This document shows, piece by piece, positions 29,900-38,809 of a DNA stretch of 64,000 nucleotides. Source of the DNA: Slackia faecicanis (lineage in GTDB: Bacteria; Actinomycetota; Coriobacteriia; Coriobacteriales; Eggerthellaceae); the NCBI RefSeq assembly GCF_003725295.1, contig NZ_QICB01000001.1:62001-126000 (forward strand), read 5' to 3'. The notes under the pieces were generated by a model, which was given only the letters and a program-made list of their open reading frames with translations, made no database searches and had not been told where the DNA came from. Each line of letters opens with the position of its first letter. The stretch's first letter is position 1. A program made the translations under genes and the position numbers.

Positions 29900-31162
29900 A
29901 TGCCTCAGTTTCAACGCATCAGCCTCGTGCACTACCACGAGCTCGGCCTGAAGGGCCACAATCGCGCTGCGTTCGAGAAGCGCCTGATGTACAACATCCG
30001 CACGCTGCTCGAAGACGCGCCCGTAGAAAAGGTCACGCGCATTTCGGGCCGCGTGCTCGTGATGTATCTGCCCGACGCCGATACCGACGCCGTGTCCGAG
30101 ACGGCCGACCTGCTCGCCAGGGTGCCGGGCGTCGCGCGCGTGTCGTGCGGCTTCGTTTGCGAGCGCGACCTCGATACCATGTACGCCGCCGCGGACAAAG
30201 CCCTGCGCGAAGCGGGCGCGTTCTCTACGTGGAAGGTGGTCGCGCGCCGCAGCCACACCGACTTCCCGGTCGATTCCATGGAGATGAACCAGCTCGTCGG
30301 CGCGTATCTGTGCGAACGCCATCCTGATAAGCCGGTGCGTATGAAGCACCCCGACGTCGAAGTGCACGTCGAAGTGGTGCAGGGCCATGCCTACATCTAT
30401 GCCCAGAGCATTCCCGGCGTCGGCGGCCTTCCCGTGGGAACCGCCGGCAAGGTGGTGTGCCTGCTTTCTTCCGGCATCGATTCGCCTGTTGCCATGTGGC
30501 GCATGGCGCGCCGCGGCGCCACCTGCATCGGCGTGCATTTCTCGGGTCGCCCGCAGACGGCCTCCACGTCGGAATACCTGGTCGACGACATCGCGCACGT
30601 GCTCGAACGTTTCGGCGGCATCGCGCGCGTGTACGTGGTGCCTTTCGGCGACTATCAGCGCGATATCGCCGGCATGGTGCCGCCTGCGCTGCGCATCATC
30701 ATCTATCGCAGGCTCATGATGCGCATCGCCGAGCGCATCGCACGCAAGGAAGGTGCGAAGGCGCTCGTGACGGGCGAGAGCCTCGGCCAGGTCGCTTCGC
30801 AGACCCTCGACAACCTCGCCGCCACCAACGCGGCGGTCGATATGCAGATTTTCCGTCCGCTGATCGGCAGCGACAAGCTCGAGATCATCGCTGACGCCCA
30901 GAAGCTGGGAACGTTCGAGATCTCGAGCGTCCAGGCGCCCGACTGCTGCACGCTGTTCATGCCTCGCAGCCCGGAAACGCACGCGAAGATCGCCGACGTG
31001 GAGGCCGCGGAGGAAAACCTTCCGTGGAAGGAATGGGTCGACGAAATCATGGACCGTCTGGAACTGCACGAGTACCGTTGCCCGTCGTCGTATAAAAGCG
31101 CCAAGCCTGCCCAGGTCGCGCCTTCCGCGGCCCAGGTAGGCGAGCTCTCGTCGCTCTCCTAG
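29900..31162 (+). CDS. thiI: tRNA 4-thiouridine synthetase ThiI
   Basis: Adenylates U8 of tRNA for thiolation; in some bacteria it also supplies sulfur for thiamine. The 420-residue product has an N-terminal ferredoxin-like/THUMP region (ISLVHYHELGLKGHNRAAFE), a PP-loop LLSSGIDSPVAMWRMARRG, and ALVTGESLGQVASQTLDNL. There is no C-terminal rhodanese domain, as in Bacillus-type ThiI that uses a partner cysteine desulfurase; none is nearby. Two in-frame ATGs exist, at 29894 and 29900. I chose 29900 because AGAAGG then has proper spacing. Confidence 0.95.
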   Translation: MPQFQRISLVHYHELGLKGHNRAAFEKRLMYNIRTLLEDAPVEKVTRISGRVLVMYLPDADTDAVSETADLLARVPGVARVSCGFVCERDLDTMYAAADKALREAGAFSTWKVVARRSHTDFPVDSMEMNQLVGAYLCERHPDKPVRMKHPDVEVHVEVVQGHAYIYAQSIPGVGGLPVGTAGKVVCLLSSGIDSPVAMWRMARRGATCIGVHFSGRPQTASTSEYLVDDIAHVLERFGGIARVYVVPFGDYQRDIAGMVPPALRIIIYRRLMMRIAERIARKEGAKALVTGESLGQVASQTLDNLAATNAAVDMQIFRPLIGSDKLEIIADAQKLGTFEISSVQAPDCCTLFMPRSPETHAKIADVEAAEENLPWKEWVDEIMDRLELHEYRCPSSYKSAKPAQVAPSAAQVGELSSLS

Positions 31163-31282
31163 GGTTTTCAGCTGCCGGTTGGAACGAGGCACGGATGCGG
31201 CCGGGTTCGTTGCGGAGGGCCGATGAATCGGTGCCGGGTCCGTCCGGCATCATCGCGGTATTCCCGAACAAGGAGGCCGCCC

Positions 31283-32008
31283 ATGTCTTTTCCCGAACGG
31301 ATGCCGCAACGCCCGTTTTCCGACGCGCCCGCCAAGACGCGTGCGGCGGCTTTGGCGGGCGCGGCCGTTCTTTTGATCGTGGCCCTCGGCGGCGCGGCCG
31401 TCGGGCTTTCGACGTGTTCTTCGCAGCCCGCGCTGGTCGTCACGGGCGTGGACGAGCCCGCCGAAGGAGGGGCTTCGAATGCGCAGGACGATCCCGCCGA
31501 TGCTTCCGCGGGAGGCGAAGGGCGGCAGGATGCTTCGTCCGAAGCATCCGATGCGGAGTCCGATATCGCATCTGTCGCCGTATATGTGTCGGGCGCAGTC
31601 GTCGCTCCCGGCGTATACGAGCTCGCGGACGGTTCGCGCGTATGCGATGCGGTGGATGCCGCAGGCGGCCTGCGCGACGACGCCGCGGCCGATGCAATCA
31701 ACCTGGCGCGTAGGCTTGCCGATGGCGAGCAGGTGTCCGTTCCGACGAAAGACCAGGTCGAATCGGGGCAAGGGGTGATCGCCGCGGCGGTCGAGGGGGC
31801 GGCGCCCGCATCGCCTTCGCTCGTCAACATCAATACCGCCGACGTGGGCGAGCTCGATGCGCTTGCGGGAATCGGGCCCGCCACCGCCCAGGCCATCGTC
31901 GACGAACGCGAGGCGAACGGGCCTTTCGCCTCGGTCGAAGACATCATGCGCGTCAGCGGCATAGGCGAGAAGAAGTTCGCCAAGCTGAGAGAAAGCATCT
32001 GCGTGTGA
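31283..32008 (+). CDS. comEA: ComEA-type DNA-binding competence protein
   Basis: Membrane-anchored receptor that binds incoming double-stranded DNA outside the cell. Of the 241 residues, there is one N-terminal membrane segment (AAALAGAAVLLIVALGGAAV) and a low-complexity Asp/Ala/Ser linker. An SLBB domain (VYVSGAVVAPGVYELADGS) follows, then two C-terminal helix-hairpin-helix motifs (LDALAGIGPATAQAIVDERE and VSGIGEKKFAKL). ATG 31283 lies six bases after AAGGAGG; an earlier in-frame ATG at 31223 has no SD. It overlaps comEC by one base. Confidence 0.94.
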   Translation: MSFPERMPQRPFSDAPAKTRAAALAGAAVLLIVALGGAAVGLSTCSSQPALVVTGVDEPAEGGASNAQDDPADASAGGEGRQDASSEASDAESDIASVAVYVSGAVVAPGVYELADGSRVCDAVDAAGGLRDDAAADAINLARRLADGEQVSVPTKDQVESGQGVIAAAVEGAAPASPSLVNINTADVGELDALAGIGPATAQAIVDEREANGPFASVEDIMRVSGIGEKKFAKLRESICV

Positions 32009-34200
32009 TGAGGATGCTCGACGAAGGCGCGCTCGAACGCCGCGACGCAGGCGCTGTTCCCGTCCGTCCGTCTGCGCCTCTCGCGTTCTTCTGCGCCCTT
32101 GCGGTATGGGCCGCGGCGGCGGCGCTGTTTTTCGCGTCTTACGATCCCGAGCGTCCGCTTCCCGAAGCGCTCGCGCCGGGCGTGTGGACCTTCGAGCTGG
32201 TCGAAGACGCCCGAGAGGGGGAGTTCGGCTACAGCGTGCCCGCCCGTGCGATGCGCGACGGCGAGCGCTTCGACGTCAGGCTTTTGTACCGCGGGGAGAA
32301 GCGCTTCATGGCGCGCGAGCGTTTCGAAGCGTATGCGACTTTCGACGCGTTTTACGAGGCGAACGCGATGCGTTTCGCCCAGCAGGGACTCGTGGCCGAC
32401 GCGCACGTCGTGGGCGACATAGTCGCGGCGCCGTGCGGCATGCTCGGCCCCCTCGTCGAACTGCGCCGGTGGGCGTCGGGGCTTTTCGACGGCATGGATT
32501 CTCGCGGCGCGGCGCTCGTGCGGGCGCTCGTGACGGGCGACCGGGTCGATTTGGACCGCGACGGCATGTATGACGACATGAAGGCGGTCGGCCTCGCCCA
32601 TATGGTCGCGGTGTCGGGATCGCATCTGGCGGTGGTCGCGGCGCTTGCGGGCGGGGCCATGAAGCGCTTCGGCGTGCCCAAGCGTCTCGCCACGGTGTTG
32701 ATGTGCCTTTTCTACGGCGCCTATGCCGTGTTCACGGGGCTGTCGGCGCCCGTCATCAGGGCGGCGGCCATGTCGTGCATCGTGGTTTCGTCGTTTTGGG
32801 CCCGTCGGCGCTCGTCGGCGCTTGCGGCTCTGTCGGCGTGCGTATGCGTGCTTATAGGGTTGAATCCGCACAACGCGCTGTCGCTTTCGTTCTTCCTTTC
32901 GGCCGCTTCGACGTTCGGCGTGATCGTGTTCACGCCCTTGTTCGCGTCGTGGCTCGACCGCGCGTGCGCGGGCCGATGCGCGTCCGTCTGCGAGGCGTTC
33001 GCCCTGACGGCGGCCGCGAGCCTTCCGATCGCGCCCGCCACGGTGGCCGTGTTCTCGCGCATCGCGCTGATCGCCCCGCTCGCGAATCTGGCGGCGGCGC
33101 CCGTGTTCTCCCTGTTGCTCGTAGGGGGCATGGCGGCGCTTCCCGTGTGCGCGGCGGCGCCGTGGGCGCAGCAGGCGGTTCTTGGAGCGCTCGCTTTTCC
33201 GGCCGAGGCGCTGTGCGCCGCGGCGGCGTTTTCGGCCGGCCTTCCGTACTCGTCGCTTCCCGCGACGGGCGACATCGTGTCGGCGGGGGCTCTCGCGGCG
33301 TGCGTCGTCGCGGCCCTTTGGGCCTGGTGGCCGGCTCCGAGCACGCGAACGATACGAGGGCTTGCCTGCGCGGCGGCAGCGCTCGCGCTCGCATGGTTCG
33401 CCTTCGCCCCCTTCGCCGCGCAAGACGAGGTGGTCATGCTCGACGTGGGGCAGGGCGATGCGGTTCTCGTACGCAGCGGCGGCGCATCGCTGCTGGTCGA
33501 CACGGGAAATAGGGAGCAGATGCTTTTATCCGCCCTGGCCCGCCACGGGGTGTCGTCGGTGGACGGCGTGCTCGTGTCGCATCACGACGACGACCATTGC
33601 GGCTGCCTCGAGACGCTCGCTCCGTATCTTTCGGGCGACGTCTTTCTTGCCGACGGCGTGCTTTCGTGCGGATGCGACGATTGCGGCGAGCTGTCGGAGA
33701 CGGCGCGCGAAGCGGCCGGGGCGAGCCGCGTCAGGACGCTTCGCGCGGGCGATGCGGTGCAGGTGGGCAGGTTCTCGTGCACGGCGGTCTGGCCGTACGA
33801 ATTCGAGGAAGAGGGCGGCAACGCCGACAGCCTCTGCCTGCTCGTCGAATACGATGCGCAAGGCGACCGGATTCCCGAGACGAGCGTCCTTCTGACGGGC
33901 GACGCGGAGGCGAGCCAGATACGCGAGATGCTCGACCGCGCGGGCATCGTGCGCGTCGACATTCTGAAGGCCGGCCATCACGGCAGCAAAGCGGGCGTCG
34001 ACGAGGGCTTCGCCGACAGGGTGAAGGCGAAGGTCGCGCTTATCAGCGCGGGCGCGAACAACCGCTATGGCCACCCTTCGCCTGAAGCGCTCGAGGAGTT
34101 CGATCGCGCGGGGATGCGCGTCTTTCGAACCGACGAGCAGGGGGATGTGACGTGTCGCTTCGAGGGCGACGAGGTGGAGGTATTCGTACAGAAAGGATGA
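32008..34200 (+). CDS. comEC: ComEC/Rec2 DNA-uptake channel
   Basis: Multi-pass membrane protein that carries single-stranded DNA across the membrane. The 730-residue protein has a soluble N-terminal DUF4131-like part, the competence core with GLAHMVAVSGSHLAVVAAL and many hydrophobic segments. A C-terminal metallo-beta-lactamase domain has VLVSHHDDDHCG and LKAGHHGSKAGVD metal ligands. I chose ATG 32008, which overlaps the comEA stop (TGATG); a GTG at 32005 is the in-frame alternative. All conserved regions are present, so it looks functional. Confidence 0.94.
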   Translation: MRMLDEGALERRDAGAVPVRPSAPLAFFCALAVWAAAAALFFASYDPERPLPEALAPGVWTFELVEDAREGEFGYSVPARAMRDGERFDVRLLYRGEKRFMARERFEAYATFDAFYEANAMRFAQQGLVADAHVVGDIVAAPCGMLGPLVELRRWASGLFDGMDSRGAALVRALVTGDRVDLDRDGMYDDMKAVGLAHMVAVSGSHLAVVAALAGGAMKRFGVPKRLATVLMCLFYGAYAVFTGLSAPVIRAAAMSCIVVSSFWARRRSSALAALSACVCVLIGLNPHNALSLSFFLSAASTFGVIVFTPLFASWLDRACAGRCASVCEAFALTAAASLPIAPATVAVFSRIALIAPLANLAAAPVFSLLLVGGMAALPVCAAAPWAQQAVLGALAFPAEALCAAAAFSAGLPYSSLPATGDIVSAGALAACVVAALWAWWPAPSTRTIRGLACAAAALALAWFAFAPFAAQDEVVMLDVGQGDAVLVRSGGASLLVDTGNREQMLLSALARHGVSSVDGVLVSHHDDDHCGCLETLAPYLSGDVFLADGVLSCGCDDCGELSETAREAAGASRVRTLRAGDAVQVGRFSCTAVWPYEFEEEGGNADSLCLLVEYDAQGDRIPETSVLLTGDAEASQIREMLDRAGIVRVDILKAGHHGSKAGVDEGFADRVKAKVALISAGANNRYGHPSPEALEEFDRAGMRVFRTDEQGDVTCRFEGDEVEVFVQKG

Positions 34201-34241
34201 CGCGGCCGCGCCCGCGGGCGCGATGCGCTACACTTGGAGTC

Positions 34242-35213
34242 ATGGCTGGAAAAGACGCACTGCTCAGTGCATACCTCATCAACGGAGAAGACGAACTCAA
34301 GCGCGAAACCGTGCTGAAGCGTCTGCGCGCCCGCATCGCCAAGCTCGGCGACATCGATTTCAACTGCGATTCGTTTGACGGAGAAACGGCATCAGGCGTC
34401 GATATCGTTTCCGCATGCAACACTATGCCGTTCGCAAGCGATGTCAGGCTCGTGGTCGTTTCGGCGGCCGACGCGCTGAAGAAGGCCGATGCCGACGCCG
34501 TCACGGCGTATCTGGCGTCGCCCTCGCCGACTACGGTCTTGTGCCTCGTGGCCCGCAAGCTTGCGAAAAACACCAGGCTCTATAAGGCCGTGGCCGCGGT
34601 CGGGCCACGCGCGGTGATAGATTGCGCGCCCGTCAAGAAATACGAGCTCGCCCGCAACGTGCGTGCCATGGCCGTGACGCACGGCATCACGATGGACGAC
34701 GCCGCCGCGCAGCGTCTGGTCGATCTGGTCGGCGAAAACACCGTGCGCATCGACGCCGAGCTGAAGAAGCTCGCCGTGGCGCACGGGGAAGACGGCCGCC
34801 CGCTCGGGCCGGCGGACGTCGACGCCATGGTGGCCCGCACCGCCGAGGCGAAGCCGTGGGAGTTCACCGATGCGTTCGCCGCGCGCGATATCGCGACATG
34901 CGTCCGTTTGCTGCCGAAGATGGAATCGACGTCCTCGTATGCCTTGATCGGCATGTGCACGACGCGTATCAGGGAGTTGATATGCGCCCATGCGCTCGCC
35001 GCGCGCGGCGAAAGCGGGGCGAAGCCCCTCGCCGCGCATCTGAAGGTTCCCGAGTGGCGCGTGAAAAACCACGGTTCGTGGGCGCGTCGTTGGAAGGCAT
35101 CCGAGCTGAGGCGCGCGCTGTCTTCGGCGCGCGACTGCGAGCAGGCAATGAAGACCGGCGCCGATCCCGACGCCGCCTTCCTCGAATGGATGCTGGCGAC
35201 GCTTCGCCGCTGA
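34242..35213 (+). CDS. holA: DNA polymerase III delta subunit
   Basis: Clamp-loader subunit that opens the beta clamp. The 323-residue product fits the family by its AYLINGEDELKRETVLKRL start, a central degenerate Rossmann-like AAA region (LVVVSAADALKKADADAVTA), and RLVDLVGENTVRIDAELKKL. It also carries the C-terminal LHL-like collar region. ATG 34242 is preceded by TTGGAG. The comEA-comEC-holA order is common in Gram-positive bacteria. Confidence 0.93.
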   Translation: MAGKDALLSAYLINGEDELKRETVLKRLRARIAKLGDIDFNCDSFDGETASGVDIVSACNTMPFASDVRLVVVSAADALKKADADAVTAYLASPSPTTVLCLVARKLAKNTRLYKAVAAVGPRAVIDCAPVKKYELARNVRAMAVTHGITMDDAAAQRLVDLVGENTVRIDAELKKLAVAHGEDGRPLGPADVDAMVARTAEAKPWEFTDAFAARDIATCVRLLPKMESTSSYALIGMCTTRIRELICAHALAARGESGAKPLAAHLKVPEWRVKNHGSWARRWKASELRRALSSARDCEQAMKTGADPDAAFLEWMLATLRR

Positions 35214-35275
35214 TGCCGGTCCGCGTGCTCCCCGGAGGCTTTTTCATATGAGATGAAAGGGAAAGCATTTTTCTC

Positions 35276-35304
35276 TTGACGTCCGGGTTCTCTCCCCGTA
35301 TAAT
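35276..35304 (+). promoter_or_regulatory. Near-consensus promoter of rpsT
   Basis: TTGACG (35276-35281), exactly 17 bases, then TATAAT (35299-35304). This is the best promoter in the window, as expected for a ribosomal protein gene, and implies a leader of about 165 bases. Confidence 0.92.
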
Positions 35305-35350
35305 TTGATGTCGCTTTTGCGTGATGCGGGCCTTGTCCACATGCCCGTCG

Positions 35351-35381
35351 CGCCCGAGCGCCGTGGTTCGGCGCGAGGGCG
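35351..35381 (+). other. rpsT leader hairpin with tandem G-A internal loop
   Basis: CGCCC-GA-GCGCCG (35351-35363) pairs with CGGCGC-GA-GGGCG (35369-35381) around a 5-base loop. The two GA pairs face each other as a symmetric tandem G-A mismatch. It is a candidate autoregulatory site for S20; there is no T-tract. Confidence 0.55.
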
Positions 35382-35477
35382 TACCTGCGCTCAAGCATGC
35401 GGCACCGATGCCGCGAAGGCGAAGGCCTCGAAGGGCGTTTCGCTTCCATCACCCCAATGAAAACTGGAGGAAAAACT

Positions 35478-35975
35478 GTGGCAAACATCAAAAGTCAGAA
35501 AAAGCGTATCCTGACCGCCGAGAAGGCCCGCCAGCGCAATCGCGCTGTCAAGTCCGAGCTCAAGACCGCCGTCCGCCGCGTGCGCGAGGCTGTCGAGGCT
35601 AAGGACGGCGTGAAGGCTTACGTCGCCGCTCAGGAGGCTTGCCGTCTGCTCGACAAGGCCGCTTCCAAGGGCGTCATCCACAAGAACCAGGCCGCTAACC
35701 GTAAGAGCGGCGTCATGGCTCTCGCCAACACCGTGGTGACCGCCGAGGACATCGCGGCTGCCCCCAAGCGCGAGAAGAAGATGCCCGTCGCCAAGGACGG
35801 CGGCAAGAAGGCCGCCAAGAAGGCCGCCAAGAAGGCCGCTTACGAGGCTGCCGCCAAGGAGAAGGCCGTCCGTCGCGAAGCTACCCTGAAGGCAGAGGCT
35901 GCCGCTCATGAGGCCAAGGCCAAGGCTGAGGCTGAGGCTGCTGCCGCCGAGGCCGCCGAAGAGGCCGCTGAATAA
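35478..35975 (+). CDS. rpsT: 30S ribosomal protein S20 with a long Ala/Lys/Glu tail
   Basis: Primary 16S rRNA-binding protein of the small subunit. The first ~87 residues are normal S20 ([20 protein letters not shown] ... [17 protein letters not shown]). The protein then continues to 165 residues, nearly twice the usual length. The extra part begins with a basic AKK-repeat segment ([20 protein letters not shown], from 108) and ends in acidic Ala/Glu repeats. The start is GTG at 35478, after GGAGG; a longer frame upstream enters the leader. It stands alone between a strong promoter and a strong terminator. Confidence 0.95.
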   Translation: MANIKSQKKRILTAEKARQRNRAVKSELKTAVRRVREAVEAKDGVKAYVAAQEACRLLDKAASKGVIHKNQAANRKSGVMALANTVVTAEDIAAAPKREKKMPVAKDGGKKAAKKAAKKAAYEAAAKEKAVRREATLKAEAAAHEAKAKAEAEAAAAEAAEEAAE

Positions 35976-36011
35976 AGCAACTCGCGGTTTCCACCGCACA
36001 TTCAAGGGGAA

Positions 36012-36042
36012 AGAGGCTCCGATTCGTCGGAGCCTCTCTTTT
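36012..36042 (+). terminator. Terminator after rpsT
   Basis: AGAGGCTCCGA (36012-36022), TTCG loop, TCGGAGCCTCT (36027-36037), then CTTTTA. A perfect 11-bp stem on a stable tetraloop. Confidence 0.93.
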
Positions 36043-36167
36043 ATATAGGCTCGCATCGATTCGAAGCCGCGCGGATGACGGGCCGCCCCTCCCATGCGCG
36101 TTTTCCTGTTTTTCCGAGCGTCGCGCATGCAATCGGCTAGGATAATGCCGACAAGATAGGAGACACG

Positions 36168-36755
36168 ATGAATTACCATAACGTCAAATTCGCTGCCGCC
36201 TACGGAACGTCCTCCCAGCTTCCCGCGTCGACGCGTCCCGAAATCGCATTCGTCGGACGTTCGAACGTCGGCAAGTCTTCGCTGCTCAACAAGCTTTTCA
36301 ATCGCAAGAAGCTCGCGAAGGTGTCGTCGAAGCCCGGCAAGACCTCCACGATCAATTTCTTCGATGCCGAAGGCGCGCATTTCGTCGACCTGCCCGGATA
36401 CGGCTACGCGCAGGTGTCGAAGTCGGAGAAGCTGCGCTGGGCCGAGATGATTAACGGCTATTTCGAGCAGGACCGCGACTTCACGCTCGTGGTTTCGCTG
36501 ATCGACATCCGCCATCCCGCGACGAAGCTCGACGTGCAGATGATCGACTTTCTGAAAGAGGCCGAGCTGCCTTTCATGGTGGTTCTCACCAAGGCTGACA
36601 AGCTGAGCAAGACCCAGATGCTTCGTCAGGTTTCCGCCCTGCGCAAGCAGCTCGCTTTCGGCCCCGAAGTCGAAGTCGTGCCGTGCTCGTCTGAAAACGG
36701 CACCGGCATCGACGATTTGAAGAAGGTCATCGAGGGCTATTTGGCGCAGGCTTAG
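36168..36755 (+). CDS. ysxC: Ribosome-biogenesis GTPase YsxC/EngB
   Basis: Essential small GTPase needed for 50S assembly. The 195-residue product has AFVGRSNVGKSSLLNKLF (G1), KTSTINFF (G2), FVDLPGYGYAQVSKSEK (G3) and VVLTKADKLSK (G4). SD ATAGGAGA precedes the ATG. It lies between rpsT and lepA; all three relate to ribosome function, but separate signals suggest they are not one operon. Confidence 0.96.
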   Translation: MNYHNVKFAAAYGTSSQLPASTRPEIAFVGRSNVGKSSLLNKLFNRKKLAKVSSKPGKTSTINFFDAEGAHFVDLPGYGYAQVSKSEKLRWAEMINGYFEQDRDFTLVVSLIDIRHPATKLDVQMIDFLKEAELPFMVVLTKADKLSKTQMLRQVSALRKQLAFGPEVEVVPCSSENGTGIDDLKKVIEGYLAQA

Positions 36756-36887
36756 CCTTTCGGCCGCCGAACCGTCGCGTCCCGGCGTATCGAGCGATAC
36801 AATACACGGCGACGAAAACGCCTTCGAGGCTATGCATCCGACAACGCATCGCGCGCAGGCGCGGTATCGAGGAACGAACAGGACATC

Positions 36888-38693
36888 ATGGCAACCGACC
36901 CCCGCTTTATCAGGAACTTCAGCATCATCGCCCATATCGACCACGGCAAGTCGACGCTTTCCGACCGCGTTCTCGAACTGACGGGTACGGTGTCTTCGCG
37001 CGACATGACCGAGCAGCTGCTCGACAGCATGGATATCGAACGCGAGCGCGGCATCACGATCAAAAGCCAGGCCGTCCGCGTCGACTACACGGCCGACGAC
37101 GGCCAGGTCTATCAGTTCAACCTGATCGACACCCCGGGCCACGTCGACTTCACCTACGAGGTCAGCCGAAGCCTCGCCGCATGCGAAGGCGCCGTGCTGG
37201 TGGTCGATGCGACGCAGGGCGTCGAGGCCCAGACCGTGGCGAACGCCATGATGGCGATGAATGCCGACCTCGAGATCATTCCCCTGATCAACAAGATCGA
37301 CCTGCCCGCCGCCGAGCCCGAGCGCGTCAAGGGCGAAATCGAAGACGGCTTGGCCATTCCTGCCGACGATGCCATTTTGGCGAGCGGCAAGACGGGCGAG
37401 GGCATCCCCGACCTTCTCGAGGCCGTGGTGCATATGATTCCCGCGCCCGAAGGCGATCCGAACGCCCCGCTGCGTGCGCTGATCTTCGACTCGTATTTCG
37501 ACGCATATCGCGGCGTGGTCGCGTTGGTGCGCGTGGTCGACGGATCGATCAAGAAGGGCGACATGGTGCGCCTGGTCAACGCGGGCACCGAAATCCAGGT
37601 CGAAGAGGTGGGCGCCCGCCGTCCCGCCGAAATCGCCCTGCCCGAGCTTTCGGTCGGCGAGGTCGGCTACCTGGTCACGGGGCTCAAAGACGTTTCCCAG
37701 GTTCGCGTGGGCGATACGATCACGGCCAAGGCCGGCGGCGTCACCGAGCCTTTGCCCGGCTACCGCGAGGCGAAGCCCATGGTGTATACAGGCCTGTTCC
37801 CGATCGACGGCGACCAGTACGAGGCGCTCAAAGAGGCGCTCGAGAAGCTGTCGCTCAACGACCCCGCGCTGATCTGGGAGCCCGAGAACAGCCATGCTCT
37901 GGGCTTCGGCTTCCGCGTCGGCTTCCTCGGCCTTCTGCATATGGAGGTCATCAAGGAGCGTCTCGAGCGCGAGTTCGGCCTCGACCTGATCGCGACGGCC
38001 CCGAGCGTGGAATACCATGTCTACAAGACCAACAAAGACATGGTGAGCCTGCATTCGCCCCAGGATATGCCCGACCCGTCCGAAATCGACCACGTCGAGG
38101 AGCCGTATCTCAAGGCCACCATCATGATTCCGCCCGATTACGTGGGCGCCGTGATGGACCTCACGGTGGCGCACCGCGGCACGTTCAAGACCATGAACTA
38201 CCTGTCCGCCACCACGGTCGAGATGATCTGGGAAATTCCCTCGTCCGAGCTGATCCTCGATTACTTCGACCAGCTCAAGAGCCGCACGAAGGGCTACGCG
38301 AGCCTCGATTACGAGTACCTGGGCTATAAGCCCGGCGCCCTGCAGAAGCTCGATATCCTGCTTTCCGGCAAGCCGATCGACGCGCTGTCGTTCATCGTCC
38401 ACAAGGACAAGGCCTACGACCGCGGCCGCGTGCTGTGCGAGAAGCTCAAGGAAATCATTCCGCAGCAGATGTTCGAGGTCCCCATCCAGGCCGCCGTCGG
38501 CGGCCGCGTGCTGGCGCGCCAGACGGTCCGCGCGAAGCGCAAGGACGTTCTTGCCAAGTGCTACGGCGGCGATATCTCGCGTAAGCGCAAGCTGCTCGAG
38601 AAGCAGAAGGCCGGCAAGAAGCGCATGAAGGCCATCGGCAACGTCGAGGTTCCCCAGGAGGCCTTCATGGCCATCCTCAAGGTGGACGAATAG
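36888..38693 (+). CDS. lepA: Elongation factor 4 (LepA)
   Basis: Translational GTPase, also called EF4, that binds ribosomes and aids initiation or recovery under stress. The 601-residue product has [20 protein letters not shown], switch [31 protein letters not shown], and the LepA-specific C terminus ([20 protein letters not shown]). The length is normal. A TACAAT at 36798-36803 may be its promoter -10. A terminator follows 71 bases after the stop. Confidence 0.97.
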   Translation: MATDPRFIRNFSIIAHIDHGKSTLSDRVLELTGTVSSRDMTEQLLDSMDIERERGITIKSQAVRVDYTADDGQVYQFNLIDTPGHVDFTYEVSRSLAACEGAVLVVDATQGVEAQTVANAMMAMNADLEIIPLINKIDLPAAEPERVKGEIEDGLAIPADDAILASGKTGEGIPDLLEAVVHMIPAPEGDPNAPLRALIFDSYFDAYRGVVALVRVVDGSIKKGDMVRLVNAGTEIQVEEVGARRPAEIALPELSVGEVGYLVTGLKDVSQVRVGDTITAKAGGVTEPLPGYREAKPMVYTGLFPIDGDQYEALKEALEKLSLNDPALIWEPENSHALGFGFRVGFLGLLHMEVIKERLEREFGLDLIATAPSVEYHVYKTNKDMVSLHSPQDMPDPSEIDHVEEPYLKATIMIPPDYVGAVMDLTVAHRGTFKTMNYLSATTVEMIWEIPSSELILDYFDQLKSRTKGYASLDYEYLGYKPGALQKLDILLSGKPIDALSFIVHKDKAYDRGRVLCEKLKEIIPQQMFEVPIQAAVGGRVLARQTVRAKRKDVLAKCYGGDISRKRKLLEKQKAGKKRMKAIGNVEVPQEAFMAILKVDE

Positions 38694-38764
38694 GCCGGAA
38701 TCGGCTTCGCCGCGTCCGCCCTTCGATTCGCGGGCATGCGGCATACAACGACATAACAACCCGT

Positions 38765-38798
38765 CGACGGTTTCGCGAAGCGGAACCGTCGTTGTTTG
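38765..38798 (+). terminator. Terminator after lepA, directly before next gene
   Basis: CGACGGTTTCG (38765-38775) pairs with CGGAACCGTCG (38781-38791), with one T-G wobble and a 5-base loop, then TTGTTTGG. It ends about 12 bases before the next ATG and its tail merges into the SD, so it may also act as an attenuator. Confidence 0.75.
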
Positions 38799-38809
38799 GA
38801 GGCGTTTGC

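Noticed and set aside
29894-29902. ATG at 29894 as the thiI start
   Set aside because: AGAAGG abuts it with no spacing, while the ATG at 29900 has normal spacing.
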